A DNA stretch of 64,000 bases from the NCBI GenBank assembly GCA_037157565.1, contig JAZHRO010000012.1, positions 3,684,501 to 3,748,500 of the forward strand. Reading direction: 5' to 3'. The notes below the pieces were generated by a model. It worked only from the letters and a program-made list of their open reading frames with translations. It was not told the origin of the DNA and ran no database searches. Shown one piece after another: positions 35,097 to 46,759 of the stretch; the stretch's first letter is position 1; the number at the start of each line of letters is the position of its first letter. Made by a program: the position numbers and the translations under genes. This DNA is from Thalassia testudinum. Lineage: Eukaryota > Streptophyta > Magnoliopsida > Alismatales > Hydrocharitaceae.

Positions 35097-36230
35097 TTAC
35101 TGGAGCATATAGTAACCTCCAACAAGACCCATGACATGTGTTTCAATATAAGGTTTAAGGTGTTGATCATTGACTTTGAAGGGTTGATTCTTGTTGGATT
35201 CGGTGATTTCGACAGCTCCGTTGTCAAAGACTCTAATGACATCAAATGGTCCTGTCCATTTGGATCTAAGTTTACCGAGGAAGAGTTTTAACCTGGCATT
35301 AAAGAGGAACACCTTCTGACTAGGTGTGAAAGATTTGCGGGAAATGTGTTTGTCACGGAAGGCTTTCAATTTTTCCTTATACAACTTAGAAATCTCATAA
35401 AAATCATGTCAAAGTTCCTCGAGTTTACTAAGCTGCAACCTACAGTGATCACCAACCTTCGCGAGGTCAAGATTATAGGCTTTAATTGCTCAACAGGCCT
35501 TGTGTTCGATTTCTACAGGAAGATGACAGGGTTTCTTGTAAACAAGTCTGTATGGTGACATGCCTATAGGTGTTTTTTGGGTAGTCCTATAAATCCAAAA
35601 AGCCTCATTTAATCAGGACGACCAATCCTTCCTATCAGGTCGGATTGTCATTTGAAGGATCTTTTTGATCTCTAGGTTAGAGACCTTGGTTTGCCCATTA
35701 GTTTGGGGATGATAAGGTGTAGCAATACGATGTGTGACCCCATATTTTCTAAGTAAATTCCTAAATTGGGCGTTATTGAAATGGGATATGCCGTCAGAAA
35801 TGATAGCGTGTGGTAACCCAAAACGAGAGATGATATGACTCTGAATAAAAGGAATGATAACTCTATGAACATTTGTGCATGTGGGTATGGCTTCGATCCA
35901 ATGAGAGACATAATCGACAATAAGTAAAATGTACTCGAAGCCAGAAGAAGATGGAAATGGACCCATAAATCTATGCCCCAAATGTCAAAGATTTCACAGA
36001 CAACAATCGAGTTCAGAGGCATCATGTCTTTGCGTGACATGCTACTAAGAGTCTAGCAGTGACTACATGCCTTACAATATATCTGTGGATCCGTAAAAAG
36101 AGTGGGCCAATAAAACCCGCATTGCAAAACTTTTGCAACGATCTTACAACCAGAGAAATGACCACCACAAGCTTGGTCATGACAAAAAGAAAGGATAGAG
36201 TCAATCTCATAAGATGAATTACAACGCTGA
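35097..36230 (-). pseudogene. Element G integrase
   Basis: Zinc-finger remnants (FVMTKL, CHAKT) lie at 36022-36210. The catalytic core is split between two frames: DIWGID lies in one, and MGPF, IISDGISHF and the rest in another, so a one-base indel falls near 35975. The third catalytic residue is changed: GQTKVSN has Lys where related copies have Glu (GQAEVSN). The C-terminal part ([21 protein letters not shown]) is at 35097-35384, with no chromodomain. It is inactive on several counts. Confidence 0.87.
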
Positions 36231-37870
36231 TGATTTGATCATTGTAGAGTTGAAACAGATACAGATCTTTCCAGAAATAGTATTTGGCTTTTGATTTGAG
36301 TCATGATTTGTGATTCCGATCACAGTCAGATGGGAATTGATGTGTAACCAAATAGTTAAAATGATGTCGGCTTACCAAGGAAAATCAGAAGATATAGTCA
36401 AAATATGTTCACAAGGGAAATGTTCGATGGTTGGGGGAGATGTCTCTATATTCTCAGAAGGAAGGCAGGAAAGGTGGTCAGCAATGAAATTCTGTTGTCC
36501 CGCCTTATCATGAATTTCTAGGTCAAATTCTTACAGAAGCAAGATCCATCTGATCAGCCTAGGTTCCATGTCCTTCTTCAATAGAAGGTGTTTAATTGCA
36601 GAGTGATCAAAGTACACAATAATTCGAGATCCAAGGATATAAGATTTGAACTTTTCCAATCTAAATACTATCGCTAGCAACTCCTTCTCAGTAATAGTAT
36701 AATTCCTTTATGCATCATTAACTATCTTGCTAGCATAGCAAATCACTACAGGATTCTTCTCAATTTTCTATCCTAATACAGCTCCTACTGCGTAAGAAGA
36801 TGCATCACACATGATTTCAAAAGGTAGATTCCAATCAGGAGGTTGTATAATAGGAGCCTGTGTAACTCTGTCTCTCAAAGTTTCAAATGCAGATATACAC
36901 TCCTCATTCATCTCAAAAATCATGTCTTTCATGAGGAGATTCATGAGGAGATTTGTGAGTGGTCAAGCAATCTTCGAAAAATCAAGTATAAATCTTCTAT
37001 AAAATCCAACATGCCTGAAAAAAGATCGGATTCCCTTGATTGAGTCAGGAATTGGTAGATTTGAGATCTGATTGATCTTAGCTCAATCTACTTGGATACC
37101 TCGCTCAGACACAAGATGGCCAAGTACAATGCCCTCTGGAACCATAAAATGGCTCTTCTGCCAGTTGAGGACAAGATTCACTTCAATACAACGTTTTAAG
37201 ATCTTCGACAAATTATCCAAACAAATATCAAAAGTCTCACCGAAGACTGAAAAATCATCCATGAATACCTCCATATATTCACCTAGCATCTCAGTAAAAA
37301 TGGCTAGCATGTACCTCTGAAAAGTCGTGAGTGCGTTGCAAAGCCCAAATGGCATCCTTCGAAAAGCAAAGGTTCCGAAGGGGCAGGTGAATGTCATTTT
37401 CTCTTGACCTTCGGGGTGGATTGCAACTTGATTATATCCGAAATAACCATCCGAAAAGCAGAACTTATTACTAGCAAGTTTCTCAAGGATTTGATCAATG
37501 AATGATAAAGGGAAGTGGTCCTTCTTTGTAGCCATGTTGAGTCTGCGATAGTCGATGCAAACCTGCCACAAATTTGCAATCATGTGGGAATGGTTTCTCC
37601 AAATTCAATCTTGATTATGGTGTGTCCTGCCTTTCTAGGTACCACTTGAATTGAACTCACCCAAGGGCTATCAGATATAGGATAAATGATGTCAGTGTCT
37701 AGCCACTTGATGATTTCTTTTTTTACGACCTCCTTAAGATTCAGATTTAGTCGCCACTGTGCTTCGCGGGAAGGTCGTGCCCCATCTTCAATATAGATGT
37801 GATGAGTACAGTAATTGGGGCTAATCCCAGTGAGATCGTGTAGAGTCCGCCCGATTGCCTTCTTATGATC
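36231..37870 (-). pseudogene. Element G reverse transcriptase and RNase H
   Basis: RT is open at 37083-37583 with CIDYRRLNMATKKDHFPL, FSDGYFGYNQVAI, FGTFAFRRMPFGLCNA and the FMDD box intact. The N-terminal RRLNLNLKEVVKKEI-type sequence lies at 37690-37760. RNase H follows at about 36530-36860, with DASS-like, TEKELLA and YFDHSAIKHLL remnants in broken frames. Short frames on the opposite strand are shadows. Confidence 0.85.
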
Positions 37871-38863
37871 TCATAAAATCGTGATCAATTTCGATTCTTG
37901 AGATTTAGAAAGATGTGAATTGATGATTACTGGATATGTTTGATCGGGTTCGAGATAGATGTATGTAAGTGTGTCAGGCAATGGTTTCAGTTCAATCTTT
38001 GGATTAGAATCAGTAATAGAGTCTGAGACGAGATTTTCCACTGTAAAGAGGGATAGAGATGAGTCGTGTGATTCAACCTCTGGATCGAGTGGAGATTCTG
38101 ATAGTGAGATTTCATCCTGAGGGTAAATGATATCAAAAGAAGGGTCTTCTAGTTCTAAGGAATTAGACTCATCCTCAAGAATAGAAATAGATTTTATCTC
38201 CTCAATCCATTTACAATCTAATCCTCGAGAAGTTCTAAATATATCAAGTTTAAGTGTCTTCTCCCCAAACTTTAACTCTATCTTTCTAGATTCACAATCT
38301 ATGTTGGCCTTTGTAGTGGCCAAAAAGGGTCTACCTAAAATAATTGGAGTATCTCTAATGCATTCGAGTACTTCCGTATCAAGTACAATAAAATTCACTG
38401 GGAAATAGAAGTCCCGAACTCTAACTATGATATCCTCCAAAAATCCTTTTGGTGACTTAATAGATCTATTCGCTAATTGCAAAGTCACATTGGTAGGCTT
38501 AAGGTTTTCTATCTCAAAGTGTTCTACCAAGGAAGATGGAAAAAGATTGATGGATGCTCCTAAATCGAGGGCTCTATCAAAGCACTGGTCCCTAATTATA
38601 TAAGAAATAAGTGGAGATCCTGGATCTTTCTTTTTCAAAGGAAGCACACTCGAAATAATTGAGCTCACATGCTCAGAAAGTACCACAGTGCTTCCTTTCT
38701 TTGGCTTACACTTAGGAGTACATAGCTCCTTAAGAAATCTCGCGTAAGTCAGAATGTTCTTGGTAGCATCTAGTAGTGGGATGTTAATGTGAACATGCTC
38801 AAAAATCTTAATCAAATCATCATCTATTATGGCAGGTTGCTTTTGTGACCTATATTTTCTCAA
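37871..38863 (-). pseudogene. Element G protease and linker
   Basis: A 330-codon open segment begins in the gag-protease linker (HVHINIPLLDATKNILTY). It enters the protease at RALDLGASINLFP, which lacks one Leu of the usual RALLDLGASIN while keeping the catalytic DLGA. It then has GRPFLATTKANIDCES and an acidic Ser-rich linker to RT (ELKPLPDTLTYIYLEPDQTYPVIINSHLS). This is the best-preserved part of G. Confidence 0.88.
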
Positions 38864-39065
38864 TGCTTCTGGGAATGGGACTTGGATATCTTGCTCTACT
38901 GAGGGGTTGCCTTGACATGAGAATTAGTGGGAATAGCAAAATCAGGTAAATCTTCTCTCATTGGTGTAGAAATAGGAGCTGTTCTAGATGCACTAGGGTC
39001 TTGGGTTTGTACATGTGGATCTATGGGATCCCTAGTGGAAGTCCCACGGAGGGTTTTAATAGAGT
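38864..39065 (-). pseudogene. Element G gag, C-terminal block
   Basis: The minus strand encodes the end of gag (IKTLRGTSTRDP, the counterpart of VTLRSGTKTQDP in E), then the linker to protease. The block ends at the target duplication taata (39066-39070) of element D; gag resumes at 46760. Confidence 0.75.
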
Positions 39066-39611
39066 TAATATGATGTAAACATGTTTACACTACTTAAGAT
39101 ATCTATTTATGCATGTTCTTAAGCATAGGATTGCATTGCAGACTATAAATATTGCACAACAAGCATCATCTTGTATTTAGATTAGTTTGAATAAAATGGA
39201 GGTTAATTGTCTCCTTTTATGTTCATGGACAGGGCAAACTTTTTATCGGGGCCTCGGATCGAAGATCCAACCGTACAGATGTGATCAGGGCGACGATTGG
39301 AGTTCAACGACTCCAAGATCACCCTAATCAGGCATCTGTAGCATCAAATAGAGATCGGAGAACCCTAGAAGATCAAGGGCCAAGATGGTGTGAATCCACA
39401 CTTCAAACGACAAATCTGACCGTACGGATGGATTTGGATTGACGATCATAGCCTAACGATGTAAAAATCGACTTAATCCGACACTCGTGACACCATTTAC
39501 ATCATCCAGAAGATGGACGGCCAAGATAGTGCCACGTGGTTCCATCCCAGCCATCTAACCGACCCTCAAGACCGCCGCTGCCTCTCCAAAGAAGATCCAA
39601 TGTGTAATTTG

Positions 39612-39637
39612 GGCCGTTGGATCTTGATCCAACGGCC
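39612..39637. repeat. 12-bp-arm palindrome in D U3
   Basis: GGCCGTTGGATC and GATCCAACGGCC are separated by two bases. The 3' LTR has GGCCATTGGATC / GATCCAATGGCC at 45587-45612, changed in both arms so that pairing is kept. Confidence 0.9.
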
Positions 39638-39683
39638 ATGAGCATGTGCTGCTCAAAACATCTGTGCAACCATCTCTCCTCCG

Positions 39684-39735
39684 TAGCGCAGCGGGTGAAC
39701 GCCTTATCGCGAGGTGCTAGCATGGGTTCGAATCC
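39684..39735 (+). other. tRNA-like A box / B box module in D 5' LTR
   Basis: TAGCGCAGCGG (39684-39694) fits a Pol III A box and GGTTCGAATCC (39725-39735) is a perfect B box, 30 nt apart as in a tRNA gene. Three D-stem pairs can form. The acceptor and T stems do not pair, so it is not a functional tRNA gene. Confidence 0.7.
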
Positions 39736-40083
39736 ACATGCGTAGGCGAAAGGGCGCAGGCGAGCGGGCTCCGCGACCGCTCGATCGTGATCGAGCAGCT
39801 GTGGGCGCTCGATAACGCTCACGTGCTAGCTCACACCTGCGCGTGACGCTGGATCGCACGTGGGCGGGCGCGCAGAAGAGGCGGGCGGAGGCACTACTTA
39901 AGCCGTCCAATCGTGAGATCAGCTGGACGTGGAGTGTGCGTTACGTGCGAGGAGGCGAGCGGCCACGCGCAGGCGGTGCCCCACTACACCCACGATGGTG
40001 CTTTAGCGATGGTTTTATTCGTCGCTAAAGACCCTTGATTAATGATTTTCAAATTTAAATGACCAAATTGCCCTCACTCGCAA

Positions 40084-40092
40084 CTATAAAAG
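40084..40092 (+). promoter_or_regulatory. TATA box of D 5' LTR
   Basis: CTATAAAAG is followed by GAGACCCC. The same box lies at 46075-46083 in the 3' LTR and on the minus strand in the B LTR. Confidence 0.75.
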
Positions 40093-40758
40093 GAGACCCC
40101 CTCCACATGAAATTCTCATCCCTTTCTTCTCTTCTCTCCCTCTCCAAAGCTCAAGAGAAGCTTATCCCACACCTAGGATGGTTCTCGCGAGATAAAGTCA
40201 ATTTTTCGTCCCCCTTTCGGAAGCGGATCTCGCGACGACGACGACGTGCTGCCTCGTTCCTGTTCTTCCGCTTCGTCCTCCTTCGTCCTGCTCCATCCTC
40301 CTTCGTCTAGGCATCGTCCCGTCCGGCTTGTCCTCCAAGCAACCGTCGAGGAGGATATCTCTCTCCCCATTCTTTTTACTGCTTTATTTACTATTTTCTA
40401 GTGTAATCATTTTCCCACTTTCTAGTCGTAATGTTTAGTGTAATGAACAATCTTCTGATAATGAATTCCTTGTTCATTCTACATCTCTTTTTGGTTTTTG
40501 TTTGTAATATTCTCTCTCTCTCTTACTCTCTCTCTTATATTTATTGTAAATAGTTAGATAGTTCTAAACAATTAAATTACTTCGTGACAAATAAAACAAA
40601 CGCATGTTTTTAAATCAAACGTTCGCTCCCTGAGTTAGACCCGGGATTTCTATTCCGGTATAAATTTTATTTGTTGAACACGAGTTCTTCGCTTTCAGAT
40701 TACAACGACAGGTTTTTCAAAATCGAACACGTTAGCGTAGCAACTTGGACGTTCGACA

Positions 40759-40842
40759 TTTTGGCGTCATTGCCAGGGATTCAACATTTTGGCGCCGTTA
40801 CCGGGGATTCAACATTTTGGCACCATTGCCGGGGAGGCAATG
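40759..40842 (+). repeat. Triplicated primer binding site
   Basis: Three 28-bp units start at 40759, 40787 and 40815. Each has TTTT plus an 18-base tRNA-Asp complement, at 40762-40779 (3 mismatches), 40790-40807 (1) and 40818-40835 (2). The first two are followed by ATTCAACA, which equals the LTR end. Confidence 0.9.
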
Positions 40843-41998
40843 CTCTTTGATTTTTCTTCACGTTTTTACAACTTACGAATCATTTACCTCACTTCTCTCC
40901 TTTCTTATTGTGATTGCAGGTACTCTTTTGAGACGAGCAAACACAATAGATTGGAGAAAGTGCTGTTAAAGGTTTTGTGAGTTATCCCCCACCTCCCACC
41001 CATTAGATTTCATTTCACCACATAATAATACAAACATCAATCAACCTAGGTGTTCTTATAAACTCTACGGTCAGATTGTTTGTTGTTTGACACCTATATC
41101 TACCCTAACCTCCACATTAAAAAATAAAAACTTTTTTTAAAAAAATCTCACAAAGGTACACAACCTCTTCTGATTTTCAAACTCAACCAGTAAACCAACC
41201 TTTGGAGCCAGTACACACATCCAAACACATAATTGAGTAGAAATCAGATTAGGTAATCACTTGTGTGCCTAATTAAGTGGTGCAACAGACCAATTGTTTG
41301 AGTTGATTGGGTCACACCACTTCAATTAAAATCAACTCATTAAGTAGCTGCCACTTAGGTTCAACTATTAGGGATTTACCAGGCACTCCACATTCTTTTA
41401 AGTTTTAAAGGAAAACATCTTCACCTGTGCTTTCAAAACCTGGTGTGCCAACAAAACTTGTTTGAAAATACCTAAAATTAAATCGTAAAAGCTACTAAGT
41501 AAGATTTGAATCCTAAAATTCACCGCATCAAAAGTAATCTTGCTTGAAAACCATTGGTTGTGCACGCACACACAAATCAATCAATCATTAAGGGCACAAC
41601 CTAGATAAAGGGCCCATCACATTCCAAAGCACATTCAAACCTAGCCCTAAATAAAATAGAGTAGACATTGGCCTTAAGGATTCAACTTGCTCTTCAGAGC
41701 CCAGAACAAGATTATTTTTGATTAGTCTATTTCTACTGTTCAATCTGATGTCTAGCTAGGGGAGCAGAATCAAACGATTGCAGCTGAGGGGTACACTAGG
41801 AACTGGAGGCACAAGCCGAAGGAAGAACCTTCTCTCCAGTCCCTCCTTCTAACTGGTTGGATTGAATAGACAGAAGTAGATCAAATCGTTCCTTTATCTC
41901 AAGATGGGTTTTGGGAGTCTGTAGGTCTTTAGGCTAGCCCACTTAAGGACAGGTTTGATTGTTTGTATTGCAGGGCACCTTTCTTCCTCCCGTTTATC
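40843..41998 (+). other. Leader of element D
   Basis: No gene is seen. The block at 41275-41340 and the block at 41745-41865 (CCGAAGGAAGAACCTTC) are shared with B and E leaders. TTTGTATTGCAG at about 41973 resembles a 3' splice site shortly before the ORF. Confidence 0.65.
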
Positions 41999-43599
41999 AT
42001 GAATCCTTCCACATATTATACGCATTCCCACTCTTTCCCTCCTATTTTGAGTTATCCTCAACATGACGATTATCCCGACTCATACTGTAATCAACCATTA
42101 GTTAGTTGGGATACTTGGATTGGGGATACAGTCCAAACCTCCGTGTTTAGGGTCTAACCCTGAACACTATAATTGTGATTTCTATCCTTCTCAGAGCCAC
42201 ATCGATTATAGATCGTCAACCTTTTATGAACAACCTAATACGATCTACAATTAAGAAGGATACATCGATCCTTACCCATCCTCTGATTACACTGCCTTTA
42301 GGTCATCACCACCTTTTGAACAATCCGAAATGACCTATTATCAGGAAGGGTATAACGAATCTCAATTCGTTAATTCTCCTTCATTGATCCCAAACCTACC
42401 CAACCTTGAACCAACTCATTTGGTTCAAGGTAACCAGGTTTAAGATAAGGTTCTGGCTAACTTGAGGAATATCATACAATCTTTAGAAGTTCAGCCAATA
42501 CCTTGCATTAAGAGATTGGAGCCCCTGATTGCAATGATTGATGATTTGAACAAGTACTTATTGGATTGGCTCCATGATGTTAAGGATAAGAACCCGGGTG
42601 AGTTTCTACTTGGGAAGTTAGTGAAATTGAGGATGAGATTTGTAGTTGCTTTGATTCAATCGTGGGATGATTCCCAGGATGAACCCTCTTCAGGAGAGCC
42701 AATTTCAAAACCCGCTCAGGCACCTGTTGGGGGACACGTGTTACGAGGCTGACCAGATTGAATTAGAGTAACCAATTAAGGATGATCTGATTTCTTCACC
42801 TGAGATCCCTGAGCTGGGGTACGAGGAAACGTATGTCTCCATGGATCAGAAAGTGACCGATGATTTTGAGACATACATTAATACGGATCTTGATTTCTTT
42901 GATTCTGATGGTGAAGATTCAATTTGTGAAGTCTCACGCGAGTTTACAAAACACGATTTCTGTGAGACGATTGGGCCTGAGGAATCTAATAGATCATTTG
43001 ATAGCCTAATAATTGAGGAAACTGATCTTATTGGGGCTCACATTGCGGATCTAGAATTGCATTTTCTGAAGGATTCAATTCAATGCCCTGATTATCAGTT
43101 ACACCCCATTGAGTTTATCAATGATTCTATTTCTGAGATAATTAGACCCAAGTCAATTCTGATTTAGCAACATCATTTAGACTTGGAGATTTCAGACGGG
43201 GTGATTAATATGCAAGAGGTCCTGGAATTTGACATGCTGAATGAGGAGGATAGGAGCCGGGAAATTTTGATTTGGAAAGCAAGTTCTGGTGGAAGTAGAA
43301 GACTGAGTCGAAGGGTTCCTATTAAGCTAAAACCATCAAACCAAGACCCTTACGACATTTGTTCTAAGGATGTCGAACCCAAGCACACATTCAATGATTA
43401 TCCTTTTGAGCTTGAATTCTCTGTAACCAGACTTTTTGGTCTTGGGTTGCATCCTCATAAATCACAGGCTCGACCCTGCTTGCATACTGATTTTAGGTTT
43501 TGGGTAATGTTTATCCAGAACCTGAGATATTCTCGATTATGGGGTATGGGTCTGCACCACAATCTGGCCCACATTTGTGGACATCTACTGACAGGTTAG
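41999..43599 (+). pseudogene. Unknown ORF of element D (decayed)
   Basis: This is a long protein-like segment of about 530 codons from MNPSTYYTHSHSFPP at 41999, read through one shift near 42150, another near 42755 and stops near 42253, 42441 and 43167. The N-terminal part has two imperfect repeats around SSTFYEQPN and SSPPFEQSE, each followed by EGY. The middle reads LRNIIQSLEVQPIPCIKRLEP. The rest is acidic (DFFDSDGEDSICEV). No gag, nucleic-acid-binding, protease, RT or integrase motif is visible. It stands where gag-pol lies in related elements. It may be a captured host segment or a structural protein unlike known gag. I do not recognise it. Confidence 0.55.
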
Positions 43600-45009
43600 A
43601 GGTTTCTTATGTTTATTCTGATTCTGACCTGCACCTGTGAATTTTTTATTTCTCTTCTTTGTATAGTGTGCCTAGCTGAAGGCACTAAATTCAGTACATA
43701 TACAGTTCTTTTTAGTTTCTATCTCGGAGCGGACCTGACATTCATGCAATTCAGGTGCTTTCTATTCTATTCCACTCTATTTTATGTCTTTTTAATATAA
43801 TGAGGACATTGCATTAGATAAGCATGGGGGGGTGGATATTCATCTCTGAACTTATTCATCAGCTCCATAGATTTGTTTTATTTTCTTTTATTAAAAATAA
43901 AAAAAAATTATGGAATTACGAAAGAGAACTTGGGTTTAAGAAAATTTTCAATCTTAGGAAATACTACATTATGATTTGAACATAAAGACCCTTCAGGTCT
44001 TTGGACTTAATCAGCCCATGTATCCATTAAAATGTGGATTTATTTTTCGAGTCCTCGCCAACCTAAATTCTATTTTAATTAAAGTAAATAAGTTTGGGTG
44101 ATAAGTATACGACTTATCAATCCACCCTCTGATTTGAGGGAACTTTGAGTTTCTAGCATCTACACACTTTCTTTGCACTGACTCATTGTTCGGCGATTCT
44201 AACGGAAATTGGGTAGCTAATGAACCTTCTAGGGTGATATGACTGGCAAGTTATCGTGGGTAGCAGCCCATAGGTAGGTTGTCCAGAGCTTAGTCACTGG
44301 ACCTTTCTCTTTTTGCTGCTTTTAGGTAAATCTTAGACCAGGGAAGCCACCTACTTAAAAAATAAAATAAAAAAGAAAAGGAGAAAAGAAAAAAAGAAAT
44401 AAGCCACACTTCACCGCACGAGTATGGCTGGTAAGTTGTCGGTGGTAACAGCTCATCAACCGGTTGTCCAGAACCCAACTCAATAAATGCACTGAAAAAT
44501 CCCAAAACACTTAGGAAGAAGCGGAGAAGTAGAATAAATCAGGGAGATATACACTGGATTCACCCTTGTGTTGACCCTGTAAAAATAAAAGTAGGGAGAA
44601 AGCTGCCGGTTGTAAAGATACACCTTTAGGCAGAATTCTTTTTTTTAGGTCACCTTGAGGCGTAGAAATCCGAAGTCCATTTTAACTGCCGGTCAATGAG
44701 TCTATCACATTCACAATAAGATCCTTAGAACTTAGGGTTCTCATCAAATCTTGGGTGAGTTGAATGGCTGTAGAAAGCCACTCTTAAACCCTAAAACTTG
44801 AAAATCCAAAAAAATTAGAAAAGAAGAAAAAGAGCAAAAGAAATTTTTCTTTGAATAAGGCGAGGGCTTGAGGCGATCTGCATTTTGGCAGATACTCGGG
44901 CACTGTTGTGTCTTTGAAAGTTTAGATCCTAAGTAGACATTTTCTTAATGATTGAAAATAACTCAAGCCCAAATAATCCAGCCTAATTCTTTAATAAATA
45001 GCATATAGA
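43600..45009 (+). other. 3' noncoding region of element D
   Basis: The post-pol motif GAGGACATTGC...AAGCATGGGGGGGTGGA is at 43802-43837. Two copies of a ~60-bp motif with GGCAAGTTATCGTGGGTA and GGTTGTCCAGA lie at 44236-44295 and 44421-44480. Element E has the same pair. No gene is supported. Confidence 0.7.
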
Positions 45010-45046
45010 TTTTGCTAGGGACTAGCAAAAGATAGGCATGGGGGTA
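45010..45046 (+). promoter_or_regulatory. Stem-loop and polypurine tract of element D
   Basis: TTTTGCTAG (45010-45018), loop GGA and CTAGCAAAA (45022-45030) are followed by GATAGGCATGGGGG and the LTR at 45047. Confidence 0.85.
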
Positions 45047-46754
45047 TGATGTAAACATGTTTACACTACTTAAGATGTCTATTTATGTATGTTCTTAAGC
45101 ATAGGATTGCATTGCATACTATAAATATTGCATAACATGCATCATCTTCCATTTAGATTAGTTTGAATAAAATGGAGGTAATTGTCTCCTTTTATGTTCA
45201 TGGACAGGGCAAACTTTTTATCAGGGCCTCAGATCGAAGATCCAACCGTACAGATGTGATTAGGGTGATGATTGGAGTTCAACGACTCCAAGATTTCCCT
45301 AATCAGGCATCTGTAGCATCAGATAGAGATCGGGGAACCCTAGAAGATCAAGGGCCAAGATGGTGTGAATCTACACTTCAAACAACAAATCCGATTGCAC
45401 GGATGGATTCGAATCGACGATCGCAGCCTAACAACGCGAAAATCGACTTAATTTGACACCTGTGGCACCATCTACATCATCCAGAAGATGGACGGCTAAG
45501 ATGGCACCACGTGGCGCCATCTTAGCCATCCAACCGGCCCTCAGGACCGCCGCAGCCTCTCCAAAGAAGATCCAATGTGCAATCTGGGCCATTGGATCTT
45601 GATCCAATGGCCATGAGCATGTGCCGCTCAAAACATCCGCGCGACCATCTCTCCTCCGTAGCGCAGTGGGTGAATGCCTTATCGCGAGGCACTGGCACGG
45701 GTTCGAATCCGCATGCGCAGGCGAAAGGGTGCGGGCGAGCGGCTCCGCGACTGCTCGATCGTGATCGAGCGGCTGCGGGCGCTCGATAGCGCTCACGCAC
45801 TAGCGCACGCCCGCGCATGACGCAGGATCGCACGCGGGCGGGCATATAGAATTGGTGGGCGGAGTCGCGACTTAAGTCGTCCGATCTCATGATCGGATGG
45901 CTAAGATTAGCTGGACATGGAGCGCTCGTTACGCGCGAGGAGGCGAGCGGCCGCGCGCGGGCGGCGCCCCACTACACCCATGATGGGGCTTTAACGACGG
46001 TTTTATCCGTCACTAAAGACCCATGATTAACGATTTTCAAATTTAAATGACCAAATTGCCCTCACTCCTTGCAACTATAAAAGGAGACCCCCTCCACATG
46101 AAATTCTCATCCCTTCCTTCTCTCCTCTCCCTCTTTAAAGCTCAAGAGAAGCTTGTCCCATACCCGGGATGCACTCGCGAGATAAAGTCAATTTTTTGTC
46201 CCCCTTTCGGAAGCGGATACCACGATGACGACGACGTGCTGCCCCGTTCCTGTCCTTCCACTTCGTCCTCCTTCGTCCTGCTCCATCCTCTTTTGTCCAG
46301 GCGTCGTCCCATCTGGCTCGTCCTCCAAGGGACTGTCGAGGAGGATATCTCTCTCCCCATTCTTTTTACTACTTTCTAGAATAGATTTACTGTTTTCTAG
46401 TGTAATCATTTTCCCGCTTTGTAGTCGTAATGTTTAGTGCAATGAACAATCTTCTGATAATGAATTCCTTGTTCATTCTACATCTCTTTTTGGTTTTTGT
46501 TTGTAATATTCCCTCTCTCTTACTCTCTCTTATATTTATTGTAAATAGTTAGATAGTTCTAAACAATTAAATTACTTCGTGACAAATAAAACAAACGCGT
46601 GTTTTTAAATTAAACGTCTGCTTCCCTGAGTTCGACCCGGGATTTCTATTTCGGTATAAATTTTATTTGTTGAACACGAGTTCTTCACTTTCAAACTACA
46701 ATGATAGGTTTTTCAAAATCGAACACGTTAGTGTAACAACTCGGGCATTCAACA
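45047..46754 (+). mobile_element. 3' LTR of element D
   Basis: This 1.71-kb LTR begins TGATGTAAAC and ends ATTCAACA, followed by the target duplication taata. It carries the same palindrome, tRNA-like module and TATA box (46075-46083) as the 5' LTR. Confidence 0.9.
45659..45710 (+). other. tRNA-like A box / B box module in D 3' LTR
   Basis: TAGCGCAGTGG (45659-45669) and GGTTCGAATCC (45700-45710) lie 30 nt apart, as in the 5' LTR. The B box is unchanged between the copies. Confidence 0.7.
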
Positions 46755-46759
46755 TAATA

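Larger units (their letters stand above)
39071..40758 (+). mobile_element. 5' LTR of element D
   Basis: This 1.69-kb LTR begins TGATGTAAAC and ends TTCGACA. U3 contains a palindrome (39612-39637), a tRNA-like module (39684-39735) and a second palindrome (39779-39796). The TATA box is at 40084-40092. U5 has the TTAGACCCGGG tail near 40640. Frames inside it are not genes. The first 110 bp differ from the 3' LTR at about 7 positions. Confidence 0.9.
39071..46754 (+). mobile_element. Non-autonomous element D with complete LTRs
   Basis: D has a 5' LTR (39071-40758), a triplicated primer site, a leader, an unknown decayed ORF, a 3' region, a polypurine tract and a 3' LTR (45047-46754). It is flanked by taata at 39066-39070 and 46755-46759. 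No gag, protease, RT or integrase sequence is present. LTR and leader match element B, which has gag-pol. D therefore looks like a parasite of the B family. Confidence 0.9.

Noticed and set aside
39677..39750. Functional tRNA gene
   Set aside because: A and B boxes are good, but acceptor and T stems do not pair and no anticodon arm is clear. It is kept only as a tRNA-like module.
42841..43599. Possible host gene exons
   Set aside because: The segment lies inside element D, between matching LTRs with a taata duplication, so it travels with the element.
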